From Propionibacteriales bacterium (GTDB taxonomy: Bacteria > Actinomycetota > Actinomycetes > Propionibacteriales > Nocardioidaceae), in contig JAPLCC010000057.1 in NCBI GenBank assembly GCA_026392415.1, forward strand, positions 1 to 47,384: a stretch of 47,384 bases of DNA. The letters run 5' to 3'. Both the position numbers and the translations under genes were made by a program. Of this stretch, positions 18,111-26,811 are shown in pieces; the first letter of the stretch is position 1; each line of letters opens with the position of its first letter. The notes beneath the pieces were generated by a model, which worked only from the letters and a program-made list of their open reading frames with translations, was not told the DNA's origin and did no database searches.

Positions 18111-21100
18111 CACTCGGCCTCGGTCGCCGGGTTCCCCGTGACCGGCACGGGCCGTTGCGGCCACCACAGGCGTGGGCCGAGCAGCGTGGCGAGCGAGGGC
18201 ACCAGCAACGAACGCACCACGAACGTGTCCAGGAGCAGCCCGACCGCGATCGTGAACCCGACCTGACCGATGGTGGTCACCCGTCCTGCCAACAGCGCAG
18301 CCATCGAGGCCGCGAAGATCACGCCTGCCGAAGTGATGACGCCGCCGGTGGCGGCGGTCGCCCGGGCGATGCCCCGCGCGGACCCGTCCGGCGCCTCCTC
18401 GTGCATGCGTTTGGTCAGCAGCAGGTTGTAGTCGGCACCGACCGCCACGAGGATCACGAACGCGATCGCCGTGACTGTCCAGTCGAGCGGGATGCCGAGA
18501 CCGTACTGCCACACCAGCACCGACAGCCCGATCGCTGCGACGTAGGAGAGCACCACCGTCGCCATCAACGCGAATGCGGCCACCAGACTGCGCAACAACA
18601 GGAGCAGGACGAGGAACACGGCAATCAGTGCGGTGAGCGCGATCAACTCCAGGTCCGACTGGGAGTAACCCCGCAGGTCGTTGTTGGTGCTGGCCATGCC
18701 GGTGATCATCACGTCGGCGTCGGCGAGCCCGGTGCCGTTGAAGGAGTGGTCCACGATGTCGCGGACCTCGGCCGACCGGTCGGAGGCCTCGGCCTCGAAC
18801 GCATCGGTCTTGCCGAGTACGACGATCCGGGCCGTGCGTCCGTCGTCGGAGACGAACAGCCGGCTCGACGCCTCGAAGTCCGGGTTGGTCAGTGCCGTCG
18901 GCGGCAGGTAGAAGCCGCCGCTGGCGGGGTCGTCGACCTCGTCCCGGGTCCTTTGCAGGAACTCGGCAGCCGTGGCCAGGCCTTCCTCCAACTCGGGCAG
19001 CGACGCGGCCACCTCCTCGGTGCCGCCGCGGATCCGGTCAGCGCCCGTCGCCAGCTGGTCGGCGCCGGAGGACAGCTCGCCGAGCTTGTCGGCGAAGACC
19101 TGCTGTCCCGCAGCCAGCTGCTGGGTGCCGGAGCGGGCCTGGGCGATCCCGCCACGCAACTGGCGAAGCCCCGCACGGAGGTCTCCGGTGCCGGTGGCGA
19201 TGGCTCGGGCACCGCGGGCCGCCTCGCGGAGTCCCGGCAGGAGCTGGTCGCGCTCGGCCTCCCAGATCTTCTTGATCCCGGCCCGGGCCCGTGAGCACGC
19301 CGGATCGATGCTGCAGGTCAGGCTCTTGGTCGCCAGGGCGTCGTACGCGAGACCGAGGCCATCGACGGCCAGCTGCACCTGGTCGGCGGCGACGGTGAGG
19401 CCGTCGGCGAGCTCTGTCGCACCGACCTTCAGGTCGCGGGTGCCCGTCACCGCGGCATCCGCGCCATCGAGGAGTTGCGTCATGCCGCGCGACAGCCGGG
19501 TGGTGGCAGCCGCGATGGAGTCGGCGCCGTCCACGGCCTTCTCGGCACCGTCGGCGAGTTGTCCTGCACCGTCATCGAGCTGACCGGCGCCGTCGGCGAG
19601 CTGTTCGGCGCCCTCGGCACCGTCGGCGATCTTGTCGTTGGCCCTGCCGAGCTCGTCACCGATGAGGCCGGACTGGAAGGCGACGGAAGCCTGGGTGATC
19701 GGCTCGCCGCCCGGTCGGGTGACGCTGCGGACCAGGGCGACGCCGTCATGGCGGGCCAGCGACGACGACGCCTGTTCGATGAGGGCGAGGTCCTTGGTGT
19801 TGCGCAGGTCGTGATCGGCGTGGATCAGGACGTAATCAGGGAGAACCTCGTTGATCGGGAAGTGCCGGTCCAGCAGTGCGTAGCCCTGATTGCTCTCCGC
19901 GCTGTCGGCCAGTGGCTCGCGGACGTCGTACGACAGGTTCGCGAAGGGGTAGACAGCGGCGAGCAACAGCAACGGGACCAGTGACACCGTCAGCATCCGC
20001 ACCGGATGAGCCGTGACCACCCCGGCGATCCGCTGCCACAGCGCGGCAGCGCCCGACTCGCGCGGCTCGGCCCAGCCGCGCTGGCCGGCCAGTGCCAACA
20101 GCGCCGGCATGAGGCTGAGGCTGACGAACAGGTTGACCGCGATGCTCACCGCGATCGCAGGTCCGGTGGTGTTGAAGATCCCGAGGTCGGCGATGGCCAT
20201 GCACAGCGCAGCGAGGACGACGGTCACGGCCGAGCCGGCGATGACGCCACCGATCCGCGATGCGGCGATGGCGGCGGCTGCGGTCGGCTCGATGCCCAGT
20301 CGGCGCTGTTCGTGGTAGCGGGCGACCAGGAAGACCGCGTAGTCCGTGCCGGCGCCGAGGATGATCGCGGTCAGGAACGATCCGCTGAAGGTCGAGACCG
20401 CGAACAGGTCGTGGAGTCCGCAGAAGGACACCACGGCACGGCCGAGCCCCAGACCGATGCCCACCACGGTGAGGATCATGATCGGGATCGCGAACGACCG
20501 ATAGATGAGGAACAGGATCAGCGCGATCATCACGATGGTGACGATCGTGATCCGACCGACGCTGTGCTCGGTCTCCGTCGCCAGGTCGACGACGGTCGCC
20601 GTCGGTCCGGTGACCTCGACGGTCAGACCCGGCGGCGCCCGCTCCGCGACGATCTCGCGTACGCCAGCCACCTGGGTCAGGGATGCCGGCGCACCGGTGG
20701 CGCCGGTGATGCCCACCAGCAGGTATTGCGCCTGGTTGTCCTTGCTCGTCAGGGCCTCCCGCAACTCCGGCCGCCGAATGTCCTGGACGAAGGTGACGTC
20801 CTCGTCCTCCGTGACCAGGTCGGTCACCAGGGACTCGGCATACCCGCGGTCCACGTCGGTCAGGCCGGAGGTCCGCTCCATCGCCACCACGATGAAGCTC
20901 TGGGCCTCACCACTGCTGAAGGCGCTGTTCATCGCCTGGATCGCGCGGATGGACGGGGCACCGTCGGGGACCATCGGCGAGGAGTCACGCCCGGCGATCT
21001 CCTCGAGCTGCGGCACCGCCACGTTCATCACGACCGTGATCGCGAGCCACGCCAGCACGACCCAACTGGCTCGTCGTACGACGAAGCGGGCGTAGCCGGC

Positions 21101-21124
21101 CACGGTCTCGCTGTCGGTGCCCAT
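18110..21124 (-). CDS. MMPL-family RND transporter
   Basis: A 1004-residue inner-membrane exporter of the MmpL/RND superfamily. It has the two-fold arrangement: one helix (about residues 17-33), a large periplasmic loop, five helices (about 190-365), a second loop and a second helix cluster (about 805-985). The proton-relay segment is IILGAGTDYAVFLVARYHEQ in the first half and ILVAVGADYNLLLTKRMHEEA in the second. The second loop contains a long helical section (about 500-760) with repeated ADGAxQLxDGA units, a trait of Gram-positive MMPL proteins and thought to extend outward. Family members export lipids and hydrophobic molecules. ATG at 21124 follows a leaderless -10 that overlaps a KstR-like box. 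The substrate is unknown. Confidence 0.92.
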   Translation of the reverse strand: MGTDSETVAGYARFVVRRASWVVLAWLAITVVMNVAVPQLEEIAGRDSSPMVPDGAPSIRAIQAMNSAFSSGEAQSFIVVAMERTSGLTDVDRGYAESLVTDLVTEDEDVTFVQDIRRPELREALTSKDNQAQYLLVGITGATGAPASLTQVAGVREIVAERAPPGLTVEVTGPTATVVDLATETEHSVGRITIVTIVMIALILFLIYRSFAIPIMILTVVGIGLGLGRAVVSFCGLHDLFAVSTFSGSFLTAIILGAGTDYAVFLVARYHEQRRLGIEPTAAAAIAASRIGGVIAGSAVTVVLAALCMAIADLGIFNTTGPAIAVSIAVNLFVSLSLMPALLALAGQRGWAEPRESGAAALWQRIAGVVTAHPVRMLTVSLVPLLLLAAVYPFANLSYDVREPLADSAESNQGYALLDRHFPINEVLPDYVLIHADHDLRNTKDLALIEQASSSLARHDGVALVRSVTRPGGEPITQASVAFQSGLIGDELGRANDKIADGAEGAEQLADGAGQLDDGAGQLADGAEKAVDGADSIAAATTRLSRGMTQLLDGADAAVTGTRDLKVGATELADGLTVAADQVQLAVDGLGLAYDALATKSLTCSIDPACSRARAGIKKIWEAERDQLLPGLREAARGARAIATGTGDLRAGLRQLRGGIAQARSGTQQLAAGQQVFADKLGELSSGADQLATGADRIRGGTEEVAASLPELEEGLATAAEFLQRTRDEVDDPASGGFYLPPTALTNPDFEASSRLFVSDDGRTARIVVLGKTDAFEAEASDRSAEVRDIVDHSFNGTGLADADVMITGMASTNNDLRGYSQSDLELIALTALIAVFLVLLLLLRSLVAAFALMATVVLSYVAAIGLSVLVWQYGLGIPLDWTVTAIAFVILVAVGADYNLLLTKRMHEEAPDGSARGIARATAATGGVITSAGVIFAASMAALLAGRVTTIGQVGFTIAVGLLLDTFVVRSLLVPSLATLLGPRLWWPQRPVPVTGNPATEAE

Positions 21125-21130
21125 CCGCAG

Positions 21131-21136
21131 AAACTA
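21131..21136 (-). promoter_or_regulatory. -10 box of a leaderless promoter (MMPL gene)
   Basis: On the minus strand TAGTTT is followed by 6 bases and ATG at 21124. The box touches the palindrome at 21135-21148, so a protein bound there would block RNA polymerase. Confidence 0.55.
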
Positions 21137-21163
21137 GAACGCGTTCCTTGCCACTGGCAAGGA
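21135..21163. promoter_or_regulatory. KstR-like box and adjoining perfect palindrome
   Basis: Positions 21135-21148 fit TnnAACnnGTTnnA, the KstR consensus as I recall it, in all but the last base; its core GAACGCGTTC (21137-21146) is a perfect palindrome. Sharing two bases with it is TCCTTGCCA-C-TGGCAAGGA (21145-21163), a perfect dyad with 9-bp arms. Both lie in the 83-base gap between the divergent MMPL and FAD-dehydrogenase genes. One may serve the local TetR protein (17508-18110) and the other a KstR-type global regulator; which is which cannot be told from sequence. Confidence 0.6.
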
Positions 21164-21207
21164 GATGTGGCGCGGCCCACGTACCGACGATGTGGCAGGC
21201 TCCCCGC

Positions 21208-22929
21208 GTGACCAAGGGCGCAGCAGAGCAGGGGTTCGAACCAGACGCGATCGTCGTGGGGGCCGGCCTCGCCGGACTCGTCGCGACCTACGAGGCGACC
21301 AGGGCCGGGAAGCGGGTGCTGGTCATCGACCAGGAGAACCGCGCCAACCTCGGCGGACAGGCCTGGTGGTCGCTTGGCGGACTGCTCTTCATCGACTCCC
21401 CCGAGCAGCGCCGGATGGGCATCAAGGACTCCCGCGCGCTCGCCTGGCAGGACTGGCAGGGCTCGGCCGGCTTCGACCGCATCGAGCCGCAGGCCGACGG
21501 GACCCCCGGCGAGGACCACTGGGCACACCAGTGGGCCCAGGCCTACGTCGACTTCGCGGCCACCGAGAAGCGCGACTACCTGCGCGCCCTCGGGCTGAAG
21601 TCACTCCCGTTCGTCGGCTGGGCCGAGCGCGGCACGGGCGATGCGGCCGGCCACGGCAACTCCGTCCCGCGGTTCCACCTGACCTGGGGCACCGGCCCCG
21701 AGGTGGTCCGCATCTTCACCGAACCGGTTCTCGCCGCCGAGGAGCAGGGCCTGGTCCGGTTCGCCTTCCGGCATCGCGTCGACTCCCTCATCACCGAGGA
21801 CGGCGCCGTCGTCGGCATCCGCGGCGCCGTGCTCGAGGACTCCGACACCGAGCGCGGCTTCGCGTCGTCCCGAACCGAGGTCGGCCCGTTCGAGCACCGT
21901 GCCGGCGCCGTCGTGGTGACCACGGGCGGCATCGGCCACAACCACGACCTGATCCGCGCCAACTGGCCGACCGAACGCCTGGGCCCGGTCCCGCAGCACA
22001 TGATCTCCGGCGTTCCGGCGTACGTCGACGGGCGTGGCCTGGCCATCGCCGAGGAAGCCGGCGCCCGGCTGGTGAACTCCGACCGGATGTGGCACTACAC
22101 CGAAGGCATCCACAACTGGGACCCCGTGTGGCCCGACCACGCGATCCGGGTGATCCCCGGCCCGTCGTCACTCTGGTTCGACGCGACCGGCAAGCGGCTG
22201 CCCGCACCGAACTTCCCGGGCTTCGACAGCCTCGGCACGCTGGGCACCATCGGCGCGACCGGCTACGACTACACGTGGTTCGTGCTGACCCAGTCGATCA
22301 TCGAGAAGGAGTTCGCACTCTCCGGCTCCGAGCAGAACCCCGACATCACCAGCAAGGACCTCACGTTCATGCTGAAGTCGCGCCTCGCCAAGGGTGCCCC
22401 CGGCCCGATCGAGGCGTTCAAGCAGCACGGTGTCGACTTCGTCGTGGCCGACACGCTCGATGAGTTGGTCGACGGCATGAACGGCATCGTCGACGGCGAT
22501 TCCCCCGCGCGCGGCCCGCACCTGGACGTCGAGGTGCTGCGCCGCCAGATCGAGGCACGCGACGCCGAGCTCGACAACGGCTTCAGCAAGGACTTCCAGC
22601 TGATGGCCATCAACAACGCCCGCCGCTCCCGCACCGACAAGCTCATCCGGGTGGCCTCGCCCCACAAGATCCTCGACCCCGCCAAGGGCCCGCTGATCGC
22701 CGTACGGCTCAACATCTTGACCCGCAAGACCCTCGGCGGGGTGGCGACCACCCTGGAGTCGAAGGTCGTCGACCGTGCCGGAGAGGTCATCCCCGGCCTG
22801 TACGCCGCCGGCGAGGTCGCCGGGTTCGGTGGCGGCGGGGTGCACGGCTACAACGCGCTCGAGGGCACCTTCCTCGGCGGTTGCATCTTCTCCGGCCGTG
22901 CGGCCGGTCGCGCGATCGCCGGCTCCTGA
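21208..22929 (+). CDS. FAD-binding dehydrogenase (KstD/fumarate-reductase-like)
   Basis: A 573-residue flavoprotein of the FAD-binding_2 family. The N-terminal dinucleotide motif is AIVVGAGLAGLVATYEATRAGKRVLVIDQE (about residues 13-42), followed by the NLGGQAWWSLGG segment typical of the Rv0785-like subgroup. The C-terminal flavin motif is GLYAAGEVAGFGGGGVHGYNALEGTFLGGCIFSGRAAG (about 530-568). Relatives include 3-ketosteroid delta-1-dehydrogenases and fumarate reductase flavoproteins; the subgroup is mostly annotated as FAD-binding dehydrogenase without a proven substrate. GTG at 21208 was chosen because conservation begins right after it; ATG at 21190 is an alternative. A KstR-like box upstream makes a role in sterol or related ring oxidation plausible but unproven. 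Confidence 0.88.
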   Translation: MTKGAAEQGFEPDAIVVGAGLAGLVATYEATRAGKRVLVIDQENRANLGGQAWWSLGGLLFIDSPEQRRMGIKDSRALAWQDWQGSAGFDRIEPQADGTPGEDHWAHQWAQAYVDFAATEKRDYLRALGLKSLPFVGWAERGTGDAAGHGNSVPRFHLTWGTGPEVVRIFTEPVLAAEEQGLVRFAFRHRVDSLITEDGAVVGIRGAVLEDSDTERGFASSRTEVGPFEHRAGAVVVTTGGIGHNHDLIRANWPTERLGPVPQHMISGVPAYVDGRGLAIAEEAGARLVNSDRMWHYTEGIHNWDPVWPDHAIRVIPGPSSLWFDATGKRLPAPNFPGFDSLGTLGTIGATGYDYTWFVLTQSIIEKEFALSGSEQNPDITSKDLTFMLKSRLAKGAPGPIEAFKQHGVDFVVADTLDELVDGMNGIVDGDSPARGPHLDVEVLRRQIEARDAELDNGFSKDFQLMAINNARRSRTDKLIRVASPHKILDPAKGPLIAVRLNILTRKTLGGVATTLESKVVDRAGEVIPGLYAAGEVAGFGGGGVHGYNALEGTFLGGCIFSGRAAGRAIAGS

Positions 22930-23180
22930 GGGCACCACGACAAGGCGATCCCGGCGACCAAGGTCGCGGATCTGCTCAGAGTCGTCGCCGACAACCTCGG
23001 CGACTGATCGAAGCCGTCGATGCGAAGTTCGACGCTCTCGACGCGAAGATCGACTCCAAGTACGACCATCTGATGCAGGTCATGGACATCCGGCTCGAAG
23101 CCGTCGACCACCGGCTTGGCGCGGTCGAGGACGACCTGAAGATCGTCAAGGCGCACCTGCTCCGCCATCCAGCTGCCTGA
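22930..23180 (+). pseudogene. Decayed coiled-coil protein gene with frameshift and no start
   Basis: Directly after the FAD-dehydrogenase stop, the same frame reads GHHDKAIPATKVADLLRVVADNLGD then TGA at 23005-23007. It has no start codon. Another frame continues from the same point as RLIEAVDAKFDALDAKIDSK and on to a stop at 23178-23180, ending LLRHPAA. The second part has a clear heptad pattern (IEAVDAKFDALDAKI, then MDIRLEAVDHRLGAVEDDLKIVK). Joined by one frameshift at about 23000, the two parts read as one small helical protein of about 80 residues. The lack of a start plus the frameshift indicate a gene remnant. What the intact protein did is unknown. Confidence 0.5.
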
Positions 23181-23189
23181 CGAAACGAA

Positions 23190-23220
23190 CAGCGCCCCGG
23201 CTCGATGAGCCGGGGCGCTG
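23190..23220 (-). terminator. Strong hairpin terminator of pckG
   Basis: A perfect 14-bp stem, CAGCGCCCCGGCTC (23190-23203) and its complement (23207-23220), with a GAT loop, lies 13 bases past the pckG stop. On the minus strand it is followed by TTCGTTTCG, a short T-rich tail. On the plus strand CTGTTGTTC follows, so it may work in both directions and also close the FAD-dehydrogenase unit. Confidence 0.8.
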
Positions 23221-23232
23221 CTGTTGTTCAGA

Positions 23233-25056
23233 TCACGCGTTGTCGAGTGCCTCGGCGACGCGACGGTGCGCGGCCCAGATCTCGTCCGACAGGCCGTCGA
23301 ACTGAGCGAGGTGCTTCTCGCGGAAGCCCATCTCCTGCTGCCAGCGCGGGACGTCGATGGTGAGCAGCGTGTCGAGGTCGGCCAGAGCCTGCTCGTCCAT
23401 GCCCTCGAGGTTCAGCTCCTCGCGCTTCGGCAGGACGCCGACCGGCGTCTGGACGCCCTCGACCTCGCCGTTGAGGAACTGCATCAGCCAGTTGAGCGGG
23501 CGCAGGTTCTCGCGGTAGCCGGGCCACAGGAAGCGACCGTCCTCGCCGCGCTGGAACCAGTTGACGTGCGCGAAGATCGGCTTCGTCGTCGCGCGGCCGA
23601 TGACCTCGAGCCAGTGCGCCGCGTAGTCGGCCTCGGAGTACGACATGAACGGACGCATCGACATCGGGTCGTAGCGGAGCACGCCCTCGAGGCCGTCGGC
23701 GGCAGCGGTCGCCTCGGCGCCCAGCGTCAGGCCGTCGTAGACACCCTCGGCAACGTCCTTGATCGCGCGGATCAGCGGCTCGCGGTCGCGGGTGCGGCCG
23801 CCGAAGATGATGCCGTGGATCTCGACACCCTGGGGGTCCTCGAAGTCCTTGGCGACGTTCGGGACGTTGGCCAGGGTCGTGGTGAACCGGCTGTTCGGGT
23901 GCGCCCACGGCTCATCGGCCTGCTCGGGGGCCCGGTCGGCGATGATGTCGCCCTTCCAGTCCTCCCAGCCGTCGAGGTCGGTCGGCTTGTCGCTCTTGCC
24001 TTCCCACCAGACCTCTTCGGTCTTCGAGTTGTAAGCGACGTTGGTGAAGATCGCGCCGGTGCCGGGAACGATCGAGTCGATCGCGGTCGGGTTGGTGGCC
24101 TCGTTGGTGTCCTTGGCGACACCGAAGACACCGTTCTCCGGGTTCATGCCGTAGAGCTTGCCGTCGTCGCCGACCCACAGCCAGGCGATGTCGTCGCCGT
24201 AGAACTCGACGTAGTAGCGGTCGCCGAGGGCGTCGGGGGCCAGCGTCATCGCGAGGTTCGTCTTGCCGGAGGCCGACGGGAAACCACCGCAGATGTTGTA
24301 CTTCGTGCCGGTCTCCTTGTCGGTGATCCCGAGCAGCATGAACTGCTCCACGAGGAAGCCGTTCTTCCAGCCGTCGTAGGAACCCTGACGCAGACCGTGG
24401 GCGATCTTGCCCAGCAGCGCGTTGCCTCCGTAGGACGAACCGAAGTGCAGGATCGTGCGCTCGTCAGCAACGGTCACGAAGTAGCGCTTGTCGTCGGGGG
24501 TGCCCTGGCCGAGGTTCTCCAGGTCGCCGGTGACGTGCACGGCCTTGACGAACGAGTCGCCCAGGTCGTTGATGTACTCCACGCCGACCCGCGCCATGCG
24601 GATCATCTGGAGCACCACGTTGCGGTTGTCGGTGAGCTCGACACCCGCGGCGAAGTTCTGCAGCGGGGAGCCCTTCGGCGCCATCAGGTAGGGAATGACG
24701 TACATCGTCTTGCCCGCCGAAGCACCGGTCATCAGCTCGACCAGCTTCGGCTTCATCTCCGCAGCCGGGCGCCAGTTGTTGTAGATGCCCTTGTCCGCCT
24801 CGTTGCTGGTCGCAACGATGGTGCGCTCCTCGGCGCGTGCGGTGTCCTTGAAGTAGGACCGGGAGTAGTAGAGGCCCTCGCCGGCGGGAAGAAGCTCGCC
24901 TGCGTCGAGGGATTCCTGCACCAGCCGGTCGTCGTCGGCCGCAGACACGACCTCGATCCGGTCGGCGCCGGTGATCCCGGCCCAGTGTGCGACGTATTCC
25001 CGAACGTGGGGGTTGGTGAGGCCCGCCTCATCGAGCGTCCGCTCCACATCCACCAT
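23233..25056 (-). CDS. pckG: Phosphoenolpyruvate carboxykinase (GTP)
   Basis: A 607-residue GTP-dependent PEPCK, converting oxaloacetate and GTP to PEP, CO2 and GDP at the start of gluconeogenesis. Visible motifs are the reactive-cysteine/P-loop segment ICGGFPSASGKTNLAM (about residues 252-268), the metal/substrate segment YVEFYGDDIAWLWVGDDGK (about 279-298) and FGSSYGGNALLGKIAHGLR (about 211-229). The C-terminal region has NWFQRGEDGRFLWPGYRENLR. Length equals that of the actinobacterial enzyme. ATG at 25056 begins the conserved MVDVERTLDEAGLTN start. It is a single-gene unit with its own terminator. The enzyme is expected in an organism growing on fatty acids, sterols or amino acids, which fits the neighbouring catabolic genes. 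Confidence 0.97.
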   Translation of the reverse strand: MVDVERTLDEAGLTNPHVREYVAHWAGITGADRIEVVSAADDDRLVQESLDAGELLPAGEGLYYSRSYFKDTARAEERTIVATSNEADKGIYNNWRPAAEMKPKLVELMTGASAGKTMYVIPYLMAPKGSPLQNFAAGVELTDNRNVVLQMIRMARVGVEYINDLGDSFVKAVHVTGDLENLGQGTPDDKRYFVTVADERTILHFGSSYGGNALLGKIAHGLRQGSYDGWKNGFLVEQFMLLGITDKETGTKYNICGGFPSASGKTNLAMTLAPDALGDRYYVEFYGDDIAWLWVGDDGKLYGMNPENGVFGVAKDTNEATNPTAIDSIVPGTGAIFTNVAYNSKTEEVWWEGKSDKPTDLDGWEDWKGDIIADRAPEQADEPWAHPNSRFTTTLANVPNVAKDFEDPQGVEIHGIIFGGRTRDREPLIRAIKDVAEGVYDGLTLGAEATAAADGLEGVLRYDPMSMRPFMSYSEADYAAHWLEVIGRATTKPIFAHVNWFQRGEDGRFLWPGYRENLRPLNWLMQFLNGEVEGVQTPVGVLPKREELNLEGMDEQALADLDTLLTIDVPRWQQEMGFREKHLAQFDGLSDEIWAAHRRVAEALDNA

Positions 25057-25088
25057 GCTTCTCGCCAGCCTTTCGGTCCTGTTAAAGG

Positions 25089-25108
25089 TGTGGGCACGCT
25101 ACCCCACA
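25089..25108. promoter_or_regulatory. Dyad in the pckG upstream region
   Basis: TGTGGG (25089-25094) and CCCACA (25103-25108) form a perfect dyad with an 8-base spacer, 33-52 bases upstream of pckG. It is placed where a repressor or activator could act. No clear promoter hexamers are visible in the 255-base gap 25057-25311. Weak evidence. Confidence 0.3.
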
Positions 25109-25299
25109 GCCCACCCGGTAAATCCCGGGGTTCGAATCGTGTGATCCGTGGACACCGTCGTCCGCGTGGCATCACCATGACACCGCTCGGGCGCTGACGC
25201 ACATCGGGGGCGGCTCACCTCGATGAGGCAGGGGACACGGCCCACCCGATTGGATCGTTCGAACTCGCGGCCGCTCGGGTTGGCGCCGGTCGGACTGGG

Positions 25300-25305
25300 T
25301 AGGGA
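25300..25305 (+). promoter_or_regulatory. Possible leaderless -10 box (gene at 25312)
   Basis: TAGGGA is followed by 6 bases and ATG at 25312. The last base departs from TAnnnT, and GGGAGCGG could instead act as a close ribosome site, so this is uncertain. Confidence 0.3.
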
Positions 25306-25311
25306 GCGGCC

Positions 25312-26157
25312 ATGAGCTATCCCCCACAGCCGCCCCAGGGACCGCCGCCCGGATGGGGTCCTCCGGGTGGCCCGCCCTCGGGACCCCCGAACTTCCCGCC
25401 GCAGGGTCCCCCGGGCTTCGGGCCGTACGGCGGCGGGTACGGCGGTCCGCCGAGGAAGAGCAAGGTCGGTCTGATCGTCGGGCTGGTGGCGGTCGCCGTG
25501 GCACTCATCGTCGGAATCGTCGTCACGGCGGTGCTCGTCGCCGGCGGTGACGACGACGGCGACAGGTCGGCCGGCAAGGACCCGTCCTCGACCTCGAGCA
25601 GCAGCCCGACCGAGGCGACAGGTCCGCCCACCGAGGCGTCCAGCGCGACCACGCCGGCGACGCCGTACTCCCCGAGCGACGACACCGGCGACGACGTGCA
25701 CGGCGATGTGAAGACCTCGGACTTCCCGGGCGACTGGAACTTCAAGTTCGGCGACGTCGAGCACAACGCGAAGCTGCTGAACCAGTGGGACTACGACACG
25801 TGCAGCCCGGTCGAAGAGGGCTCCGTGCTCACGACGCAGCGTTGTGAGTACGCCGTCCAGTGGACCTACTCCTCGCTCAACGGCAAGGCCCGCCTGACAC
25901 ACATCTTCCTGGTGTTCGACACCGAGCGGCACGCAAAGGCGGCCCAGGCCAAGATGGACGACGAGGACTTCGACCTGCGTGAGGAGTCGGTCTTCCCCAA
26001 CTTCGTCCAGGGCAAGTTCAACACCAGCGTCTACGGCAACATCGTCGGCATCACGGTTGGCACGACCAAGGTGAAGGTCGACGAGAAGCGCCTGCAGTCG
26101 CTGGTCAACTACATGAACACCGACTACCGGGTGGCGCTGACCTTCAAGCAACTCTGA
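25312..26157 (+). CDS. Membrane-anchored protein with proline-rich N-terminus
   Basis: A 281-residue protein of unknown function. Residues 1-50 are Pro/Gly-rich (PPQPPQGPPPGWGPPGG, ending PPRKSK) and cytosolic. One transmembrane helix follows (about 52-79: VGLIVGLVAVAVALIVGIVV). Then comes a Ser/Thr/Pro/Asp-rich spacer (about 80-125) and an extracellular domain (about 130-281) with two cysteines in the segment CSPVEEGSVLTTQRC that probably form a disulfide. This is the usual build of actinobacterial 'DUF4352-like or lipoprotein-like' surface proteins, but I do not recognise the domain. A good terminator follows. It stands alone between pckG and the Lrp gene, so context says nothing about its job. 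Confidence 0.85.
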   Translation: MSYPPQPPQGPPPGWGPPGGPPSGPPNFPPQGPPGFGPYGGGYGGPPRKSKVGLIVGLVAVAVALIVGIVVTAVLVAGGDDDGDRSAGKDPSSTSSSSPTEATGPPTEASSATTPATPYSPSDDTGDDVHGDVKTSDFPGDWNFKFGDVEHNAKLLNQWDYDTCSPVEEGSVLTTQRCEYAVQWTYSSLNGKARLTHIFLVFDTERHAKAAQAKMDDEDFDLREESVFPNFVQGKFNTSVYGNIVGITVGTTKVKVDEKRLQSLVNYMNTDYRVALTFKQL

Positions 26158-26221
26158 CCAAAGGATTTTACCCAGTTCCCGCTGACAGACGCCGGTGCGT
26201 TCTGGCACGATTCCCATCGCT

Positions 26222-26261
26222 GCGGCAGGAGACCCGAGACTCCTGCCGCGGCTCCTTTTTT
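26222..26261 (+). terminator. Rho-independent terminator
   Basis: A perfect 10-bp stem (GCGGCAGGAG 26222-26231 / CTCCTGCCGC 26240-26249) with an 8-base loop, followed by a run of six T at 26256-26261. It closes the rightward gene ending at 26157 and shields the convergent Lrp gene. Confidence 0.85.
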
Positions 26262-26278
26262 CACCGGCAGTGGCGAGA

Positions 26279-26794
26279 TCAGCCCTTGCGGTACGCCGGA
26301 GCGCGGCGACTGGGCGCGGTGTCCGCACTGGCCAGCAGCGGCAGCACCCGTGGGGGAACGAGCACCGACAGCACCATCACGCTCGTCGAGCGGACGACCG
26401 AGGAGGACTGGTCGATCCGCACCAGCGTCGCCTGCAGCTCCGGATGGGACCGGGTGGCCACCCGGCACAGCACGTCGAACGAACCGGTCGTCACGTACGC
26501 CTCGAGCACCTGCGGGATCGCTGCGAGGTCGCGCGAGACCTCGTCGAGGGCACCCTGGGAGATCTCGAGCGTCACATAGGCCTGCACCTCGAACCCGGCG
26601 GCCGCGACGTCGACGGTGGGGTCCCAGTCGGCGATCACCCCCGCCTCGGCCAGGCGCCGCAGCCGGCTCTGCACCGTGGCCCGGGCCACCTGGGTGATCC
26701 GGGAGAGCTCGAGGTCCCCGGCCCGCGGGTGCTCGGTCAGCGCGGTGAGCAGGGCGAGGTCGATCTGGTCGAGCGGGTGCGGTCCGGCGGGCAT
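26279..26794 (-). CDS. Lrp/AsnC-family regulator of the tyrosine degradation operon
   Basis: A 171-residue Lrp/AsnC protein. The helix-turn-helix is at about residues 8-55 (LDQIDLALLTALTEHPRAG, then ELSRITQVARATVQSRLRRLAEAGVI). The C-terminal RAM ligand-binding domain (about 70-150) reads VQAYVTLEISQG, VLEAYVTTGSFDVLCRVATR and STSVMVLSVL. ATG at 26794 follows a leaderless -10. It is divergent from hppD, and an Lrp gene beside hppD is a common actinobacterial pattern. Dyads in the gap are likely binding sites. It probably senses an aromatic amino acid or pathway intermediate and switches the operon; whether it activates or represses is unknown. Confidence 0.9.
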   Translation of the reverse strand: MPAGPHPLDQIDLALLTALTEHPRAGDLELSRITQVARATVQSRLRRLAEAGVIADWDPTVDVAAAGFEVQAYVTLEISQGALDEVSRDLAAIPQVLEAYVTTGSFDVLCRVATRSHPELQATLVRIDQSSSVVRSTSVMVLSVLVPPRVLPLLASADTAPSRRAPAYRKG

Positions 26795-26800
26795 GGCTCC

Positions 26801-26806
26801 AAAGTA
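26801..26806 (-). promoter_or_regulatory. -10 box of a leaderless promoter (Lrp gene)
   Basis: On the minus strand TACTTT is followed by 6 bases and ATG at 26794. TGTGCACA (26812-26819) lies just upstream and could allow autoregulation. Confidence 0.5.
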
Positions 26807-26811
26807 GCCGT

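Noticed and set aside
25125..25145. GGTTCGAATC looked like a tRNA T-loop upstream of pckG
   Set aside because: The flanking bases do not form a T-stem, and no acceptor, D or anticodon arms are present. Similar GGTTCGAAC strings at 1032 and 21232 also lack a tRNA fold.
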